Below are positions 9,417 through 19,251 of a stretch of DNA of 64,000 bases, piece by piece. Source of the stretch: Arthrobacter sp. Leaf337 (GTDB taxonomy: Bacteria; Actinomycetota; Actinomycetes; Actinomycetales; Micrococcaceae); contig NZ_LMPC01000012.1 of assembly GCF_001423745.1 (NCBI RefSeq), forward strand, positions 617,107-681,106, read 5' to 3'. Numbering within the stretch: the first letter of the stretch is position 1; the number at the start of each line of letters is the position of its first letter. The notes beneath the pieces are model-generated. The model worked only from the letters and a program-made list of their open reading frames with translations, was not told the DNA's origin and ran no database searches. The position numbers and the translations under genes are program-made.

Positions 9417-11486
9417 TTAGCCGTGATGCGGTCCGTCGGCGCCGACGTCCGTAACACCGCTGCCGAAGTTCTCCTGGCTTGCTACGCCCTGGGGGTGGGG
9501 CGGCTGGGCGTCCAGCGGCTCTTCCAGACGGGCTTCCTTGGCTTCCTCCTGGGCCTCACGTTCGGCCCGCTCCAGCCGGGACTCAACGGGGCCGGCGGTC
9601 TGCACCGGACGGCTTTCCTTGGAGAGCCACACTTCGCGGAAGTCGCGTTTGCGGATGTCCCGGAAGACATGCGCAATCTCAGCCTGGTTGAGGGTTTCCC
9701 GCTCGAGGAGCTCAAGGGCCAGGGAATCGAGGATGTCGCGGTTCTCGGTGAGGATCGCGTAGGCCTCGTCGTGGGCCTGGTCGATCAGGCGGCGCACTTC
9801 CTCGTCCACGATGTAGGCGATCTGGTCCGAGTAGTTGCGCTCGTGGCCGGCGTCGCGGCCAAGGAACGGCTCACCGCCGCCCTGACCGAGGCGCACGGCA
9901 CCGACGCGTTCGCTCATACCAAACTCCGTGACCATCTTGCGGGCCGTTCCAGTGGCCTTCTCAATGTCGTTGGAGGCGCCAGTGGACGGATCGTGGAAGA
10001 CGATTTCCTCGGCCACGCGGCCGCCCATGGCGTAGGCCATCTGGTCCAGCAGTTCATTGCGGGTGATGGAGTACTTGTCGTTCTCCGGGACCACCATGGT
10101 GTAGCCCAGGGCGCGGCCGCGGGGCAGGATGGTGATCTTGGTGACCGGGGCGGAGTTCCGAAGCGCGGCAGCCACCAGGGCGTGTCCGCCTTCGTGGTAC
10201 GCGGTGATCTTGCGCTCGTGTTCCTTCATGACGCGGCTGCGCTTCTGCGGTCCGGCCATGACGCGGTCAATGGCTTCGTCGAGTGCGCGGTCGTCAATCA
10301 GGTTGGCGTTGGAGCGGGCCGTCAGCAGGGCGGCCTCGTTGAGGACGTTGGCGAGGTCGGCACCGGTGTAGCCGGGGGTCTTCTTGGCGACGGCCTTCAG
10401 GTCAACACCGGGAGCCATCGGCTTGCCCTTGGCGTGCACCTGCAGGATCTGGTCGCGGCCCACGAGGTCGGGAGCCTCAACGGTGATCTGGCGGTCGAAG
10501 CGGCCGGGGCGGAGCAGGGCCGGGTCCAGCACGTCAGGACGGTTGGTGGCGGCGATCAGGATGACGTTGGTCTTGACGTCGAAGCCGTCCATTTCAACCA
10601 GCAGCTGGTTGAGGGTCTGCTCGCGTTCGTCGTTGCCGCCGCCGATGCCGGCGCCACGGTGACGGCCGACGGCGTCGATCTCGTCCACGAAGATGATGGC
10701 GGGCGAGCTGGCCTTGGCCTGCTCGAACAGGTCGCGGACACGGGACGCACCCACGCCAACGAACATTTCGACGAAGTCGGAACCCGAGATGGAGAAGAAC
10801 GGCACGCCCGCTTCACCGGCGACGGCGCGGGCCAGCAGGGTCTTGCCGGTGCCCGGAGGGCCGTAGAGCAGCACGCCCTTGGGGATCTTGGCACCCACGG
10901 CCTGGAACTTGGCCGGTTCCTGGAGGAATTCCTTGATTTCCTGGAGCTCTTCGACGGCTTCGTCGGCACCGGCGACGTCGCTGAACGTCACCTGGGGCAT
11001 GTCCTTATTGACCAGTTTGGCCTTGGACTTGCCGAACTGCATGATCTTGGATCCGCCGCCCTGCATGCGGGAGAGCAGGAACCAGAAGAGGACGCCCAGC
11101 AGGAGTACCGGAATCAGGAGGGAGAACAGCCCGGAGAACCAGTTGTTTTCGATCGGCTGGTCAGTGAAACCGCTTGCGGGGTTGGCGTCGGTGACTGCCT
11201 TGACCACGTCCGCGGCGCGGGCGTTGACGAAGAAGAACTGGACGTTCTTGCCCTTGTCCTGGCCGTCGATGACCAGGTTGTCCTTGAGGACCAGGTCCAC
11301 GCGGTTTTCCGCGTCAAAGATCTTGGCCTGTTCCACCTTGCCGCTGTCTGCAAGAAGCTCGAGGCCCGGCTTGGTGTCGATCCGGGTAGCCCCGCCGGGG
11401 GCGAGCGTGGCAAAGGCCAGCAGGAGCATTCCGACCACAACTACGATCCAGATGCCCGGGCCCTTGAAGAAACTCTTAGCTTTCAT
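9417..11486 (-). CDS. ftsH: ATP-dependent zinc metalloprotease FtsH
   Basis: 689 residues. Membrane-anchored AAA+ protease that degrades misfolded membrane and regulatory proteins. Two membrane segments (about 11-30 and 117-140) flank a periplasmic-side domain. Walker A GPPGTGKT is at 209-216, Walker B IIFVDEID at 264-271, and the zinc site HEGGH at 431-435. The Pro/Glu-rich C-terminal tail is variable in actinobacteria. ATG at 11486 has no strong ribosome binding site. Its position between hpt and folE is the usual actinobacterial order. Confidence 0.97.
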   Translation of the reverse strand: MKAKSFFKGPGIWIVVVVGMLLLAFATLAPGGATRIDTKPGLELLADSGKVEQAKIFDAENRVDLVLKDNLVIDGQDKGKNVQFFFVNARAADVVKAVTDANPASGFTDQPIENNWFSGLFSLLIPVLLLGVLFWFLLSRMQGGGSKIMQFGKSKAKLVNKDMPQVTFSDVAGADEAVEELQEIKEFLQEPAKFQAVGAKIPKGVLLYGPPGTGKTLLARAVAGEAGVPFFSISGSDFVEMFVGVGASRVRDLFEQAKASSPAIIFVDEIDAVGRHRGAGIGGGNDEREQTLNQLLVEMDGFDVKTNVILIAATNRPDVLDPALLRPGRFDRQITVEAPDLVGRDQILQVHAKGKPMAPGVDLKAVAKKTPGYTGADLANVLNEAALLTARSNANLIDDRALDEAIDRVMAGPQKRSRVMKEHERKITAYHEGGHALVAAALRNSAPVTKITILPRGRALGYTMVVPENDKYSITRNELLDQMAYAMGGRVAEEIVFHDPSTGASNDIEKATGTARKMVTEFGMSERVGAVRLGQGGGEPFLGRDAGHERNYSDQIAYIVDEEVRRLIDQAHDEAYAILTENRDILDSLALELLERETLNQAEIAHVFRDIRKRDFREVWLSKESRPVQTAGPVESRLERAEREAQEEAKEARLEEPLDAQPPHPQGVASQENFGSGVTDVGADGPHHG

Positions 11487-11572
11487 CTGATCGGGGGCTG
11501 GCCCCGTCCCTCCTGGTAGTGCTGCACGGCGACTGGTCTGCGCGCGTGTGGTGCTGCGTCAGCTTCTAGCTA

Positions 11573-11604
11573 TACACCGTTCGGAGTGAATCACGCACGG
11601 TGTA
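11573..11604. promoter_or_regulatory. Inverted repeat in the ftsH upstream region
   Basis: TACACCGT (11573-11580) and ACGGTGTA (11597-11604) are perfect 8-base complements 16 bases apart, within the 203 bases between hpt and ftsH. Read on the minus strand, a TATAGC hexamer overlaps the downstream arm. It may be an operator or a promoter-associated hairpin for ftsH. No terminator for hpt is obvious in the same gap. Confidence 0.4.
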
Positions 11605-11689
11605 GGGCAAAAGTTCCCTCTAGGCGTAGCGGTGCATGGCCGCGGCCTTTTCGGGCCCAGCCGGCCGGGAGGGATCCCGGGGAGTGCGC

Positions 11690-12241
11690 CTACTCGTAGA
11701 CGTGGGGGGCCAGCGTGCCCACGAAGTCCAGGTTGCGGTATTTCTCGGCGTAGTCCAGGCCGTAGCCCACAACGAATTCGTTGGGGATGTCGTAGCCGAC
11801 GTACTTGACGTCGATCTGGACCTTCGCGGCCGTGGGCTTGCGGAAGGCGGTGCAGATTTCCACAGAGGCGGTGCCGCGGGATTCCAGGTTGGTCTTGAGC
11901 CAGGACAGCGTCAGGCCGGAATCAATGATGTCTTCAACGATCAGCACATCCTTGCCCATCAGGTCCGTGTCGAGGTCCTTCAGGATCCGCACAACACCGG
12001 ATGACTGGGTCCCGGAACCGTAGGAGGAAACTGCCATCCAGTCCATGGAAACGTGGCTGTGAAGTGCCCGCGCCAGGTCCGCCATGACCATCACCGCGCC
12101 CTTCAAAACGCCGACGATGAGGAGCTCCCGGCCCTCGTAGTCCTTGTCGATCTCTGCAGCGAGCTCGGTAATCCGCTGCTGGATCTGATCCTTGGTGTAG
12201 AGAACGTGCTTGAGGTCTGCCTGGACGTCGTTTGAATCCAC
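11690..12241 (-). CDS. hpt: Hypoxanthine phosphoribosyltransferase
   Basis: 183 residues. Salvages hypoxanthine or guanine with PRPP. VLIVEDIIDSGLT near residues 99-111 is the PRPP-binding loop of the type I phosphoribosyltransferases. I prefer the GTG at 12241, which lies 6 bases from an AGGAG, over the TTG at 12244, which is only 3 bases away. Located between tilS and ftsH as in most actinobacteria. Confidence 0.94.
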   Translation of the reverse strand: MDSNDVQADLKHVLYTKDQIQQRITELAAEIDKDYEGRELLIVGVLKGAVMVMADLARALHSHVSMDWMAVSSYGSGTQSSGVVRILKDLDTDLMGKDVLIVEDIIDSGLTLSWLKTNLESRGTASVEICTAFRKPTAAKVQIDVKYVGYDIPNEFVVGYGLDYAEKYRNLDFVGTLAPHVYE

Positions 12242-12270
12242 CAATGGCTCCTGTGTAGATGCGGGTGCGA

Positions 12271-13401
12271 CTATTTTTGGGGCGGCTTGTGAAGCCGGAA
12301 TACTAGCTTCCCACAGCGGGCGGCTTCGCGGGGACCGCCGGTGGCAGCATCATGCGCCCCGGCCGGCTGATTCCGCCCTTCGCCGGCGAGGATCTCCGCC
12401 AGCGAAAGTCGGTAGGCACTCACACCGCCGGGAAGTTCCACGGGACCGGCGGAACCCCGCCGGCGCAGGAGCGCTTCCGCGGCGAGCAGCCGCTGGTAGC
12501 TCGGTTGCTGGCCCCCGACGGCGGCGGCCGCCTTGGCGATCACCCGGAACCGGATGGCGGGGGCCAGCTTGCCCAACGCCGTTTCGGGAAGACTGATTTC
12601 GACGCCGGACCGCTCGGCCAGTTGCTCAAACGTGCTGTTCGCCACGTCGTCGAGGTAGTCGGCGTCCAGCTGCAGGATGGCTGCCGTCCGGGCGAGGGAC
12701 TCCGCGACGCCGGGACCGAGTTTTTCCTCCAGCATCGGAAGGACCTCCACGCGCGTCCGTGACCGGGCAAAGGACGGGTCGGCATTGCTCGGATCGTGCC
12801 ACGGCTCCAGGCCTTCGACGGCGCAGATCTCCAGGGTGTCGGCGCGGCGGAGGCCCAGGAAAGGCCGGAGCAGGAGTCCGCGGACCGGCCGCATTCCCGC
12901 GAGCGAGCGTGTCCCGGAGCCCCGCGCCAGTCCCAGCAGCACCTGTTCCGCCTGGTCGTCCAAGGTGTGGCCAAGGAGGATCGCGCCGGCACCGGCCAGG
13001 GCGGCGGCTTCCTCCAGGGCGGCGTGGCGGGCGTCCCGGGCTGCGGCTTCGGGGCCGATCCCGGTGGACGCGACGTCAACCCGCCGGATGTCCACGGGAG
13101 AGAGCCCCAGGTCCCGGAGGACGTCGGCGGTATGGGCGGCGACGCCGGCGGAACCGGGCTGCAGCTGGTGGTCCACGACGACGGCGCCCACCGATACAGG
13201 GTGCCCGTCAACATGGCCGCGCCGCCCGAAGTAGGACGCGACAGCGGCGAGGGCCAGGGAATCCGGGCCGCCGCTGCAGGCGACGAGCACCCGGCCGGGG
13301 TAGCCGACGTCGGCCAGGGCGTTCTGCAACATTTTGCGCGCCTTGCCGACGACGGGCGACAGCCGGCCGGGACGCCGTCGTCCGGTTGCGGGTTGGGACA
13401 A
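12271..13401 (-). CDS. tilS: tRNA(Ile)-lysidine synthetase
   Basis: 376 residues. Adds lysine to C34 of the AUA-reading tRNA-Ile using ATP. SGGPDS at 43-48 is the PP-loop ATP-pyrophosphatase motif, followed by the TilS core with LLGHTLDDQAEQVLL near 150. The first possible start is a TTG at 13401 directly after the stop codon of the upstream gene. An ATG at codon 24 (KARKM) is an alternative that still keeps the P-loop intact. Followed by hpt after about 30 bases. Confidence 0.92.
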   Translation of the reverse strand: MSQPATGRRRPGRLSPVVGKARKMLQNALADVGYPGRVLVACSGGPDSLALAAVASYFGRRGHVDGHPVSVGAVVVDHQLQPGSAGVAAHTADVLRDLGLSPVDIRRVDVASTGIGPEAAARDARHAALEEAAALAGAGAILLGHTLDDQAEQVLLGLARGSGTRSLAGMRPVRGLLLRPFLGLRRADTLEICAVEGLEPWHDPSNADPSFARSRTRVEVLPMLEEKLGPGVAESLARTAAILQLDADYLDDVANSTFEQLAERSGVEISLPETALGKLAPAIRFRVIAKAAAAVGGQQPSYQRLLAAEALLRRRGSAGPVELPGGVSAYRLSLAEILAGEGRNQPAGAHDAATGGPREAARCGKLVFRLHKPPQK

Positions 13402-14529
13402 CTAGAGCCCCATCCGCTCGAGCCAGAGCTTGGCGTCATGGATTTCCGGCTCCGTGGGCAGGTTCCCGGCGGATTCCCAGACCCGGTTGAAGCCCTCCAT
13501 GCCGGCGACGTCCACCACGGCGCGGACGAACTTGGCGCCGTCCGTGTACTGGCGCATCTTGGCATCGAGGCCCAGCAGGCTGCGGATGAATTTCTCCACG
13601 ACGCCGCGGTCCTTGCCGCGGGCGTTGAAGCGTTGCCTGATGGTCTTGACGGACGGGACGATGCTGGAATCCACGGCGTCCATCACCACGTTGGCGTGGC
13701 CCTCCAGCAGGCTCATCACGGCAGTCAGGTGCGAGAGGGAGGCTTTTTCCTCAGGGTCCTGCAGCAAGTCCAGGATGGCGCCGCGGCCCGGCGCGGTTCC
13801 GGCGGCCGTGCGGTCCTTGAGGGACCGGGCCGCGGCCGATGCGCGCTCGAGGAGGGTGTCGACGTTGCCCAGCAGGTGTTCGCTGAGGTTGTCGATTTCG
13901 TTGAGCATGTGGTGGCGGAGCCACGGTGCGGCGGCGAACTGCACCCGGTGGGTCTGTTCGTGCAGGCAGACCCACAGCCGGAAGTCCTCGGGGGCAACGT
14001 TGAGTTCGCGCTCCACCTGGACGATGTTCGGCGCCACCAGGAGCAGGCGCCCGGCGGCGGGGGCGGTGGAGTCCTCGGCGAGCGCCGAGAAGGGATCGTA
14101 CTGGCCCAGGACCTTGCTGGAGAGGAAGGCGAGCACGGCGCCCAGCTGGCTTCCGGTGATGGCTCCGCTCACGGAAGCGGCACCGGGGCTCATGGTTCCG
14201 CGGCGGCCTTCGAGCATTTTCTCCATCGCCGGTTTCAGCATGACGGCAAAGCTCTGGGTGTTGGCCTTGGCCCAGGAGGCACGGTCCACCACCAGCACCG
14301 ACGAATCACGGAGGTCCCGTGCCGCTTCCAGGCCGGTGATGTCGTGGACGTGCGGCACGGAGATATCGGCCATAAGGCGCAGGTTCTCCACGGCCGCACC
14401 GATTTCGGCGGACCCCAGCGCCGGGCCGGCGGGAGCCAGGCGCGCGGCAGTTGACGCTGCGAGCTCCCAGTTGATCAGTGCCTGGGCCTGTGCTGATGAA
14501 TCGCCTGCAGTTGACTCCATAGCGTCCAT
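13402..14529 (-). CDS. Zinc-dependent metalloprotease (DUF2342 family)
   Basis: 375 residues. HEQTH at 190-194 is an HExxH zinc site, set in LHEQTHRVQF, which identifies the actinobacterial DUF2342 family (sometimes labelled F420-biosynthesis-associated). Its stop codon directly abuts the start of tilS. It is the first gene of the leftward folate/FtsH cluster and is divergent from the small secreted peptide gene. The substrate is not known. The F420 label is only an old association and nothing here supports it. Confidence 0.85.
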   Translation of the reverse strand: MDAMESTAGDSSAQAQALINWELAASTAARLAPAGPALGSAEIGAAVENLRLMADISVPHVHDITGLEAARDLRDSSVLVVDRASWAKANTQSFAVMLKPAMEKMLEGRRGTMSPGAASVSGAITGSQLGAVLAFLSSKVLGQYDPFSALAEDSTAPAAGRLLLVAPNIVQVERELNVAPEDFRLWVCLHEQTHRVQFAAAPWLRHHMLNEIDNLSEHLLGNVDTLLERASAAARSLKDRTAAGTAPGRGAILDLLQDPEEKASLSHLTAVMSLLEGHANVVMDAVDSSIVPSVKTIRQRFNARGKDRGVVEKFIRSLLGLDAKMRQYTDGAKFVRAVVDVAGMEGFNRVWESAGNLPTEPEIHDAKLWLERMGL

Positions 14530-14676
14530 CAGATCACAGCACCCTGCCGTTACGCCTTAAGTTCGCTGACCGGCGAACGGGTTCAACGCACAGGCAGGGC
14601 ACAGGATCGGAACAGAGGAACACAAATGTTCCGGGCCAGAGTTGGTACAGAAGTCCACACCGCCAAGGAGAGTCCG

Positions 14677-14862
14677 ATGATTGCGTACCGTCCGATCCCG
14701 CCGCTGAGCCTGGGGAAGAGCACCGGCTGGAGGTCCGTCCTGTCCGCCGTGGTGATGGCCGCCCTGCTGGGCACCGCCGCGTTTGGGACCCCCGCGGAAG
14801 CGGCACCCAAGGCCGGCGTGAGTTCCGCGGCGATGCCCGAAGTAGGAGATGCTGCCGCCTAG
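14677..14862 (+). CDS. Small secreted peptide precursor, unknown function
   Basis: 61 residues from the ATG at 14677, which has a perfect AAGGAG at 14665-14670. A basic N-region is followed by a hydrophobic core (about 21-36) and a signal peptidase I site TPAEA ending at residue 42, leaving a mature peptide of only 19 residues that starts APKAG. The stop codon overlaps the stop of the convergent dacB by four bases. I do not recognise the family. The strong ribosome binding site and clean signal peptide argue that it is real. Confidence 0.6.
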   Translation: MIAYRPIPPLSLGKSTGWRSVLSAVVMAALLGTAAFGTPAEAAPKAGVSSAAMPEVGDAAA

Positions 14863-16331
14863 CGGCACCCGCAGGAGGCCAGTGCCGAGGCCGTGCGGTC
14901 AAGCGCCGTCCTGTTGCCCGCCGCGCCGGGCTGCAGCCCGTTGCCTATGAAGGAGAACACCAGAAGGCGCCCGTCGGCGTCCACAACGTAGCCGCTCAGG
15001 GCAATCACTGAGTTCAGGGTGCCGGTTTTGGCCCGGACCAGCCCTGCGCCGCGCTCCGTCGATGCATCCGTGTACCTGCTGCCCAGGGTTCCGGTCAGGC
15101 CGGCCACGGGGAAGCCGCCGATGGCCGCGCGCAGGCTGGGTTCCGTGCCGGAGGTGATGGCCCGGACGATTTCGGCCAGTTGCCCGGCCGACACCTGGTT
15201 GCCCAGCGACAGGCCCGAAACGTCGGCCACGCGAAGGCCGTCCGTGGGGATTCCGAGGTCCTGCACCTGTTTGAACACGGTGGCCGTGGCGCCGTCATTG
15301 CTGCCGGGTTGTCCCGCGGCGACCGCCGCCAGCCGGCCCAGCACCTCGGCCAGGTAGTTGTCCGAGGTCTGAAGCATCAGGTCCACCTGCTGGCGGAGCG
15401 TGGCGGACTGGACCTCGGCCAGCACCTTGCCGGCCTCCGGCGCCTGGCCACGCACGACGCCGGGCGTGACGGACAGCCCGGCGGCGGAGGCCGCCGTCGT
15501 GAGCTGGGCGGAGAACGCCTCGGCCGCTGTCATTGCGGCGTCCTGAGGCCGCGGTCCGGTGGTTACGGCGGGGTCGTATCTGGCCGAGTTGAGGGCGAGC
15601 GGGAACAGGGGCGCGGTCTCGCCTGCGGCTACATCATCCGGGCTCCACGTGGGGTTCAGCGCCGGACCGGTGAACAGGGAATCGTCCAGCCGTACCTGCA
15701 CCGGACCCTTGATGCCGCTTTCCTGCAGGGCCTTGACGGTGAGCTGGGCCAGCGTGGCCAGTCCGGCGTGGCCCATCACGGTGTCCGGGGACGACACCCC
15801 TGCACCGAGCAGGACGTCGCCGCCGCCGGTGAGAACCACGGACCCCGGCTCAGCCCCGGACACCACCTTGGTGCTGAAGCGCTGGTCCGGCCCGATGGCA
15901 CGGACAGCGGCGGCGGCCGTCAGGAGCTTCATGTTGGACGCGGGCACGCGGGCTTCCGCACCCCCGCGGTCGAACAGCACCTGCCCGGTGGCGGCGTCCT
16001 GCACCACGCCGGTAAAGGACCCGCCGCCGTCGGCCTGCAGTGTGGTGTTGAGCTGGGCGCCGAGCGTGTCCGGCCAGGGCACGGGAGCCGAGTCCTTGAG
16101 GGGCGCAATTCCCTGCGGGAGGGAAAGGTCCCGGGGAACCTGCTGCCAGGCGGGAACAGCGGACTCAGTGCTTTCCGGTTCCGGGCCCCGTCCGGTGAAG
16201 GCGGGGGCGACCAGCATGGCCGCCGGGACGGCGAGCGCCACAATCAGGATGGTTAGCAGCGCCAGCGGCAGTTGCCGCCTGATGATGGCCGCCCAGGGAT
16301 GGCTGGCCACGTGGCTCATCATGCGTTTCAT
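14859..16331 (-). CDS. dacB: D-alanyl-D-alanine carboxypeptidase/endopeptidase (PBP4 family)
   Basis: 490 residues. Trims peptidoglycan side chains outside the membrane. An N-terminal membrane anchor (about 19-45) is followed by the three active-site boxes: SNMK at 132-135, SDN at 323-325 and KTG at 435-437. The spacing between the first two boxes fits the large insert of class C low-mass PBPs. Divergent from the pyrophosphatase gene and overlapping the small secreted gene at its 3' end. Confidence 0.93.
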   Translation of the reverse strand: MKRMMSHVASHPWAAIIRRQLPLALLTILIVALAVPAAMLVAPAFTGRGPEPESTESAVPAWQQVPRDLSLPQGIAPLKDSAPVPWPDTLGAQLNTTLQADGGGSFTGVVQDAATGQVLFDRGGAEARVPASNMKLLTAAAAVRAIGPDQRFSTKVVSGAEPGSVVLTGGGDVLLGAGVSSPDTVMGHAGLATLAQLTVKALQESGIKGPVQVRLDDSLFTGPALNPTWSPDDVAAGETAPLFPLALNSARYDPAVTTGPRPQDAAMTAAEAFSAQLTTAASAAGLSVTPGVVRGQAPEAGKVLAEVQSATLRQQVDLMLQTSDNYLAEVLGRLAAVAAGQPGSNDGATATVFKQVQDLGIPTDGLRVADVSGLSLGNQVSAGQLAEIVRAITSGTEPSLRAAIGGFPVAGLTGTLGSRYTDASTERGAGLVRAKTGTLNSVIALSGYVVDADGRLLVFSFIGNGLQPGAAGNRTALDRTASALASCGCR

Positions 16332-16470
16332 GCTGCTGCTGGTCCTTATAGTCCTGAAATGTCCCCACTAGTTCATGAAACCTGGGCCTATCGCTATATC
16401 CTCAATAGTAGTCGGCGGCACCGACACTCCTTTTGCTGGTCATTCTGTGTGCCGCGAACACCCTGAAGTC

Positions 16471-16476
16471 GAGGAG
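16471..16476 (+). promoter_or_regulatory. Ribosome binding site that sets the ppa start
   Basis: GAGGAG six bases before the ATG at 16483. The reading frame is open back to 16375, but this site and the family length place the start here. Confidence 0.8.
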
Positions 16477-16482
16477 CATTCC

Positions 16483-16974
16483 ATGAAGCATGACGTGACC
16501 ATCGAGATCCCCAAGGGATCACGCGTCAAGTACGAAGTCGATCACGAGACCGGCCGCGTCCGCCTGGACCGTGTCCTGTTTACGTCCATGCAGTACCCCA
16601 CCCACTACGGTTTCTTCGAGAACACGCTGGGCGAAGACGGCGACCCGCTGGACGCACTGGTGCTCTTGCAGGACTTCGATCTGCACCCGGGCGTCATCGT
16701 TGAAGCCCGCCCCATCGGCGTGTTCAACATGACCGACGACGGCGGCGGGGACGCCAAGGTCCTCTGCGTGCCCACCGACGCCCGCTTCGACCACATCAAA
16801 GAGGTCAGCGACGTCAGCGAATACCTGATCAAGGAAATCGAGCACTTCTTCACCCGGTACAAGGACCTGGAGCCGGGTAAGTGGGTCAAGGCTGAAGGCT
16901 GGGGCGACCGCGCCGCTGCCGAAGCCGAGCTGGAAGCCTCCATCAAGCGCTACGTTCCGGCAGCCGGCCACTAA
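16483..16974 (+). CDS. ppa: Inorganic pyrophosphatase
   Basis: 163 residues, the usual bacterial family I size. Hydrolyses pyrophosphate, pulling biosynthetic reactions forward. [13 protein letters not shown] near 8-20, then [20 protein letters not shown] near 38-57 with its metal-binding aspartates, are the family signature. The neighbouring dacB is divergent, so the 150-base gap holds both promoters. Confidence 0.96.
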   Translation: MKHDVTIEIPKGSRVKYEVDHETGRVRLDRVLFTSMQYPTHYGFFENTLGEDGDPLDALVLLQDFDLHPGVIVEARPIGVFNMTDDGGGDAKVLCVPTDARFDHIKEVSDVSEYLIKEIEHFFTRYKDLEPGKWVKAEGWGDRAAAEAELEASIKRYVPAAGH

Positions 16975-17032
16975 TTTCCGCCGGCAGGTACGCGTTAGTG
17001 CGGCCTGCGACACGGATCCCCGTCCCCCGGAC

Positions 17033-17079
17033 AAATCCCCGCATCATGCGAGGGGGAAAGGTCCGGGAGGCGGGGATTT
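17033..17079. terminator. Hairpin after ppa
   Basis: AAATCCCCGC (17033-17042) pairs exactly with GCGGGGATTT (17070-17079) around a 27-base loop, about 60 bases past the ppa stop. The same AAATCCCCGC decamer recurs near the AbiEi-like gene at 23.5 and 24.6 kb. It could end ppa transcription before the esterase gene. Confidence 0.5.
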
Positions 17080-17119
17080 CTGTTGCCCGGCACCAGTAAA
17101 TCTGTGGAATCGTTGCCTT

Positions 17120-18460
17120 GTGACTTCCGTGCCTTCCTTTAATCCCCCGCGCTTTAGTCCTCCGTGCGGGCCGGTCACCGGCTGGCACGACGGCGACGTC
17201 GTGCGCGCCACGGGCATCCCGTACGCCACGGCGGGCCGCTTCCAGCCGCCGGCCAGTGCACCTGACTGGACCGAGGTCCGGGCAGCAACTTCGCTCTCCC
17301 CCGCGTGCCCGCAGGGCCCGGTGCCGTTCCTCGATGACATCCTCGGAACACGCTACGGTGAGCTCCCCGGCAGCGAGGACTGCCAGCGCCTCTCGATCAC
17401 CATCCCGGCCGACCTTGCCGACGGCGAGCGCATCCCGGTCATGGTGTGGCTCCACGGCGGGTCCTACACCTCGGGCTCCGGCGACCTGGCCATTTTCGAT
17501 CCGAAGACCCTGGTCGCCGAGAACCGGGTCATCGTTGTATCGGTGACATACCGCCTGGGCGTGTTCGGATATCTGGCAACCGGTACGGGCCGGCCCGGAA
17601 ACCTCGGCCTCTTGGACCAGCTTGAGGCGTTCCGCTGGGTGCAGCGCAATATCCGGGCCTTCGGCGGCGATCCGGAACGCGTTACCGCCTTTGGCCAGTC
17701 AGCAGGAGGCGACGCCGTCGCCCACCTGATGGCGACCCCGGAGGCCTCCTCGCTGTTCCAGCGCGCCATCATCCAGAGCGCGCCCTTGGGCATCACCCGG
17801 GGCCGGGAGAAAATGAGCGCCGCAATGGGTGTCGCAGCGGAACATGTCACCGAAGACACCCCCGCGATGGACGTTGTTGCCATTGAAGGGCGTGTTTCTC
17901 AGGTGGCCCGGAAGTTCGGGCTCAAGGCAGCCATGCCCTTCGGCACCCAGTACGGACACGCACCGCTGCCGCCCGAACACGAGATTGAAGCCGCATGGAA
18001 CTCGGCCGCACCCGGAATCGAGGTCCTGATCGGCCATACTGCCGACGAGGCGCGCATGTTCCTGCCGGGAAACCCCGTCGCCGGCCGCCTGGCCAAAATC
18101 CCGGTGGTCGGAACCGCCGCCGTCAACGCAGTCAGCCGGGCCGTGACTGAAGCCGTCTATGGCCGGGCCGCCCGGAAGTTCGCCCGGCGGCACGCCCGGG
18201 CGGGAGGAAAAGCGTACAGCTACGTGCTCACCTGGGCCGCGCCCGGGAACTTCTTTGGGGCCGCCCACACCGTTGACCTGCCGCTGCTGTTCGGCAACAA
18301 ACAGACGTGGGCCACGGCCGGCCTTGTCGCGGGCGCCACCTGGGACGACATCGACGCTCAGGGACGTGCCCTCCGCGCCGTCTGGGCCCGGTTTGCCTCC
18401 GGGGAAGGCCTCGACAGCCGGGGAGAACTCCCCGGCACACTCCGCTACCGTGCCGCCTGA
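17120..18460 (+). CDS. Type-B carboxylesterase family hydrolase
   Basis: 446 residues from GTG at 17120; no strong Shine-Dalgarno is seen. The oxyanion motif HGGSYTSGSG near 113-122 and nucleophile elbow FGQSAGGDA near 192-200 are diagnostic. Acid and histidine candidates are in GHTADEARMF and FFGAAHTVDLP. It is shorter than typical 500-residue members, so the C-terminal part is reduced. It probably cleaves a carboxylic ester; the substrate is unknown. Three bases separate it from the DUF429 gene, suggesting one transcript. Confidence 0.86.
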   Translation: MTSVPSFNPPRFSPPCGPVTGWHDGDVVRATGIPYATAGRFQPPASAPDWTEVRAATSLSPACPQGPVPFLDDILGTRYGELPGSEDCQRLSITIPADLADGERIPVMVWLHGGSYTSGSGDLAIFDPKTLVAENRVIVVSVTYRLGVFGYLATGTGRPGNLGLLDQLEAFRWVQRNIRAFGGDPERVTAFGQSAGGDAVAHLMATPEASSLFQRAIIQSAPLGITRGREKMSAAMGVAAEHVTEDTPAMDVVAIEGRVSQVARKFGLKAAMPFGTQYGHAPLPPEHEIEAAWNSAAPGIEVLIGHTADEARMFLPGNPVAGRLAKIPVVGTAAVNAVSRAVTEAVYGRAARKFARRHARAGGKAYSYVLTWAAPGNFFGAAHTVDLPLLFGNKQTWATAGLVAGATWDDIDAQGRALRAVWARFASGEGLDSRGELPGTLRYRAA

Positions 18461-18463
18461 CCC

Positions 18464-19222
18464 GTGAAGACACTGGGCGTGGACCTCGCTGCGGCCACCA
18501 GGAAGACCGCGGCCGCGGTGCTCGAATGGACCCAAGGTGGTGCGCGGCTGGTCCACCTCTCCCTGGACGTCACCGACGAGGAGATCGTGGAGTTGTTCGG
18601 CGCCAGCGACATGACGGGCATCGACTGCCCGGTGGGCTGGCCAGACGCCCTCGTTCCCTTCCTTGCCGGGCACCTGAAGTTCGACGCGCATCCGGTCCTG
18701 GACCACGACGGGATTGCGGGCCGCCGGCTGCTGGCCTACCGGGACACCGACAGGTTCGTCACCGGCGCCACCGGCCTCATTCCGCTCAGCGTCTCCGCGG
18801 ACCGGCTGGCCCATCCTGCGATGCGCTGCGCGGTCATCCAGGCCAAGATCGCGCTGGATTACGGTCCGCAGGCAAGGGACGGCTCCGGCCGGCTGGCGGA
18901 GGTCTACCCGGCAGCGTCGCTGAAACTCTGGGGAATCCACGCCCGCGGCTACAAAGGGCGCGGCACCGCGGAGGCGGAGCGACTGGGCCTGATCCTGGAC
19001 AGCCTGACCTCCGCTGCGCCCTGGCTTGACCTGGCCGGATACCGTGATGCCCTCGAGGCCTCTGACGACATGTTCGACGCCGTCATCGCCTCGCTCACGG
19101 CCCGCGCCGTGAGCCTACGCCAGACTCTGATGCCGCCGGGTACCCATGCCGCCGCGGCCCTCAGCGAAGGCTGGATCCATGTGCCCTCCGGCCCGCTGGC
19201 TGACCTGCGCAGGACGGGGTAG
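18464..19222 (+). CDS. DUF429 domain protein
   Basis: 252 residues from GTG at 18464. GVDLAAA at the N-terminus, GIDCPVGWPD near 46-55 and RDTDRFV near 86-92 match the DUF429 family, which has an RNase H-like fold with conserved acidic residues. Biochemical function is not established. It follows the esterase by three bases and ends in a hairpin facing phosphoketolase. Confidence 0.8.
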   Translation: MKTLGVDLAAATRKTAAAVLEWTQGGARLVHLSLDVTDEEIVELFGASDMTGIDCPVGWPDALVPFLAGHLKFDAHPVLDHDGIAGRRLLAYRDTDRFVTGATGLIPLSVSADRLAHPAMRCAVIQAKIALDYGPQARDGSGRLAEVYPAASLKLWGIHARGYKGRGTAEAERLGLILDSLTSAAPWLDLAGYRDALEASDDMFDAVIASLTARAVSLRQTLMPPGTHAAAALSEGWIHVPSGPLADLRRTG

Positions 19223-19243
19223 CCGGCGCCCTGCGGGCTACCC
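19217..19243. terminator. Hairpin between DUF429 and phosphoketolase genes
   Basis: GGGTAGCC (19217-19224) pairs with GGCTACCC (19236-19243) across an 11-base loop. The left arm includes the DUF429 stop codon. It lies between two convergent genes, as expected for a shared terminator. Confidence 0.55.
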
Positions 19244-19251
19244 GGTCCGGG

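Noticed and set aside
8811..11519. A 902-codon plus-strand frame opposite folE and ftsH
   Set aside because: Antisense shadow of folE and ftsH, no ribosome binding site and no recognisable domain.
13402..14529. F420 biosynthesis role for the metalloprotease
   Set aside because: Nothing in the neighbourhood belongs to F420 synthesis; the HEQTH zinc site points to a protease-like fold.
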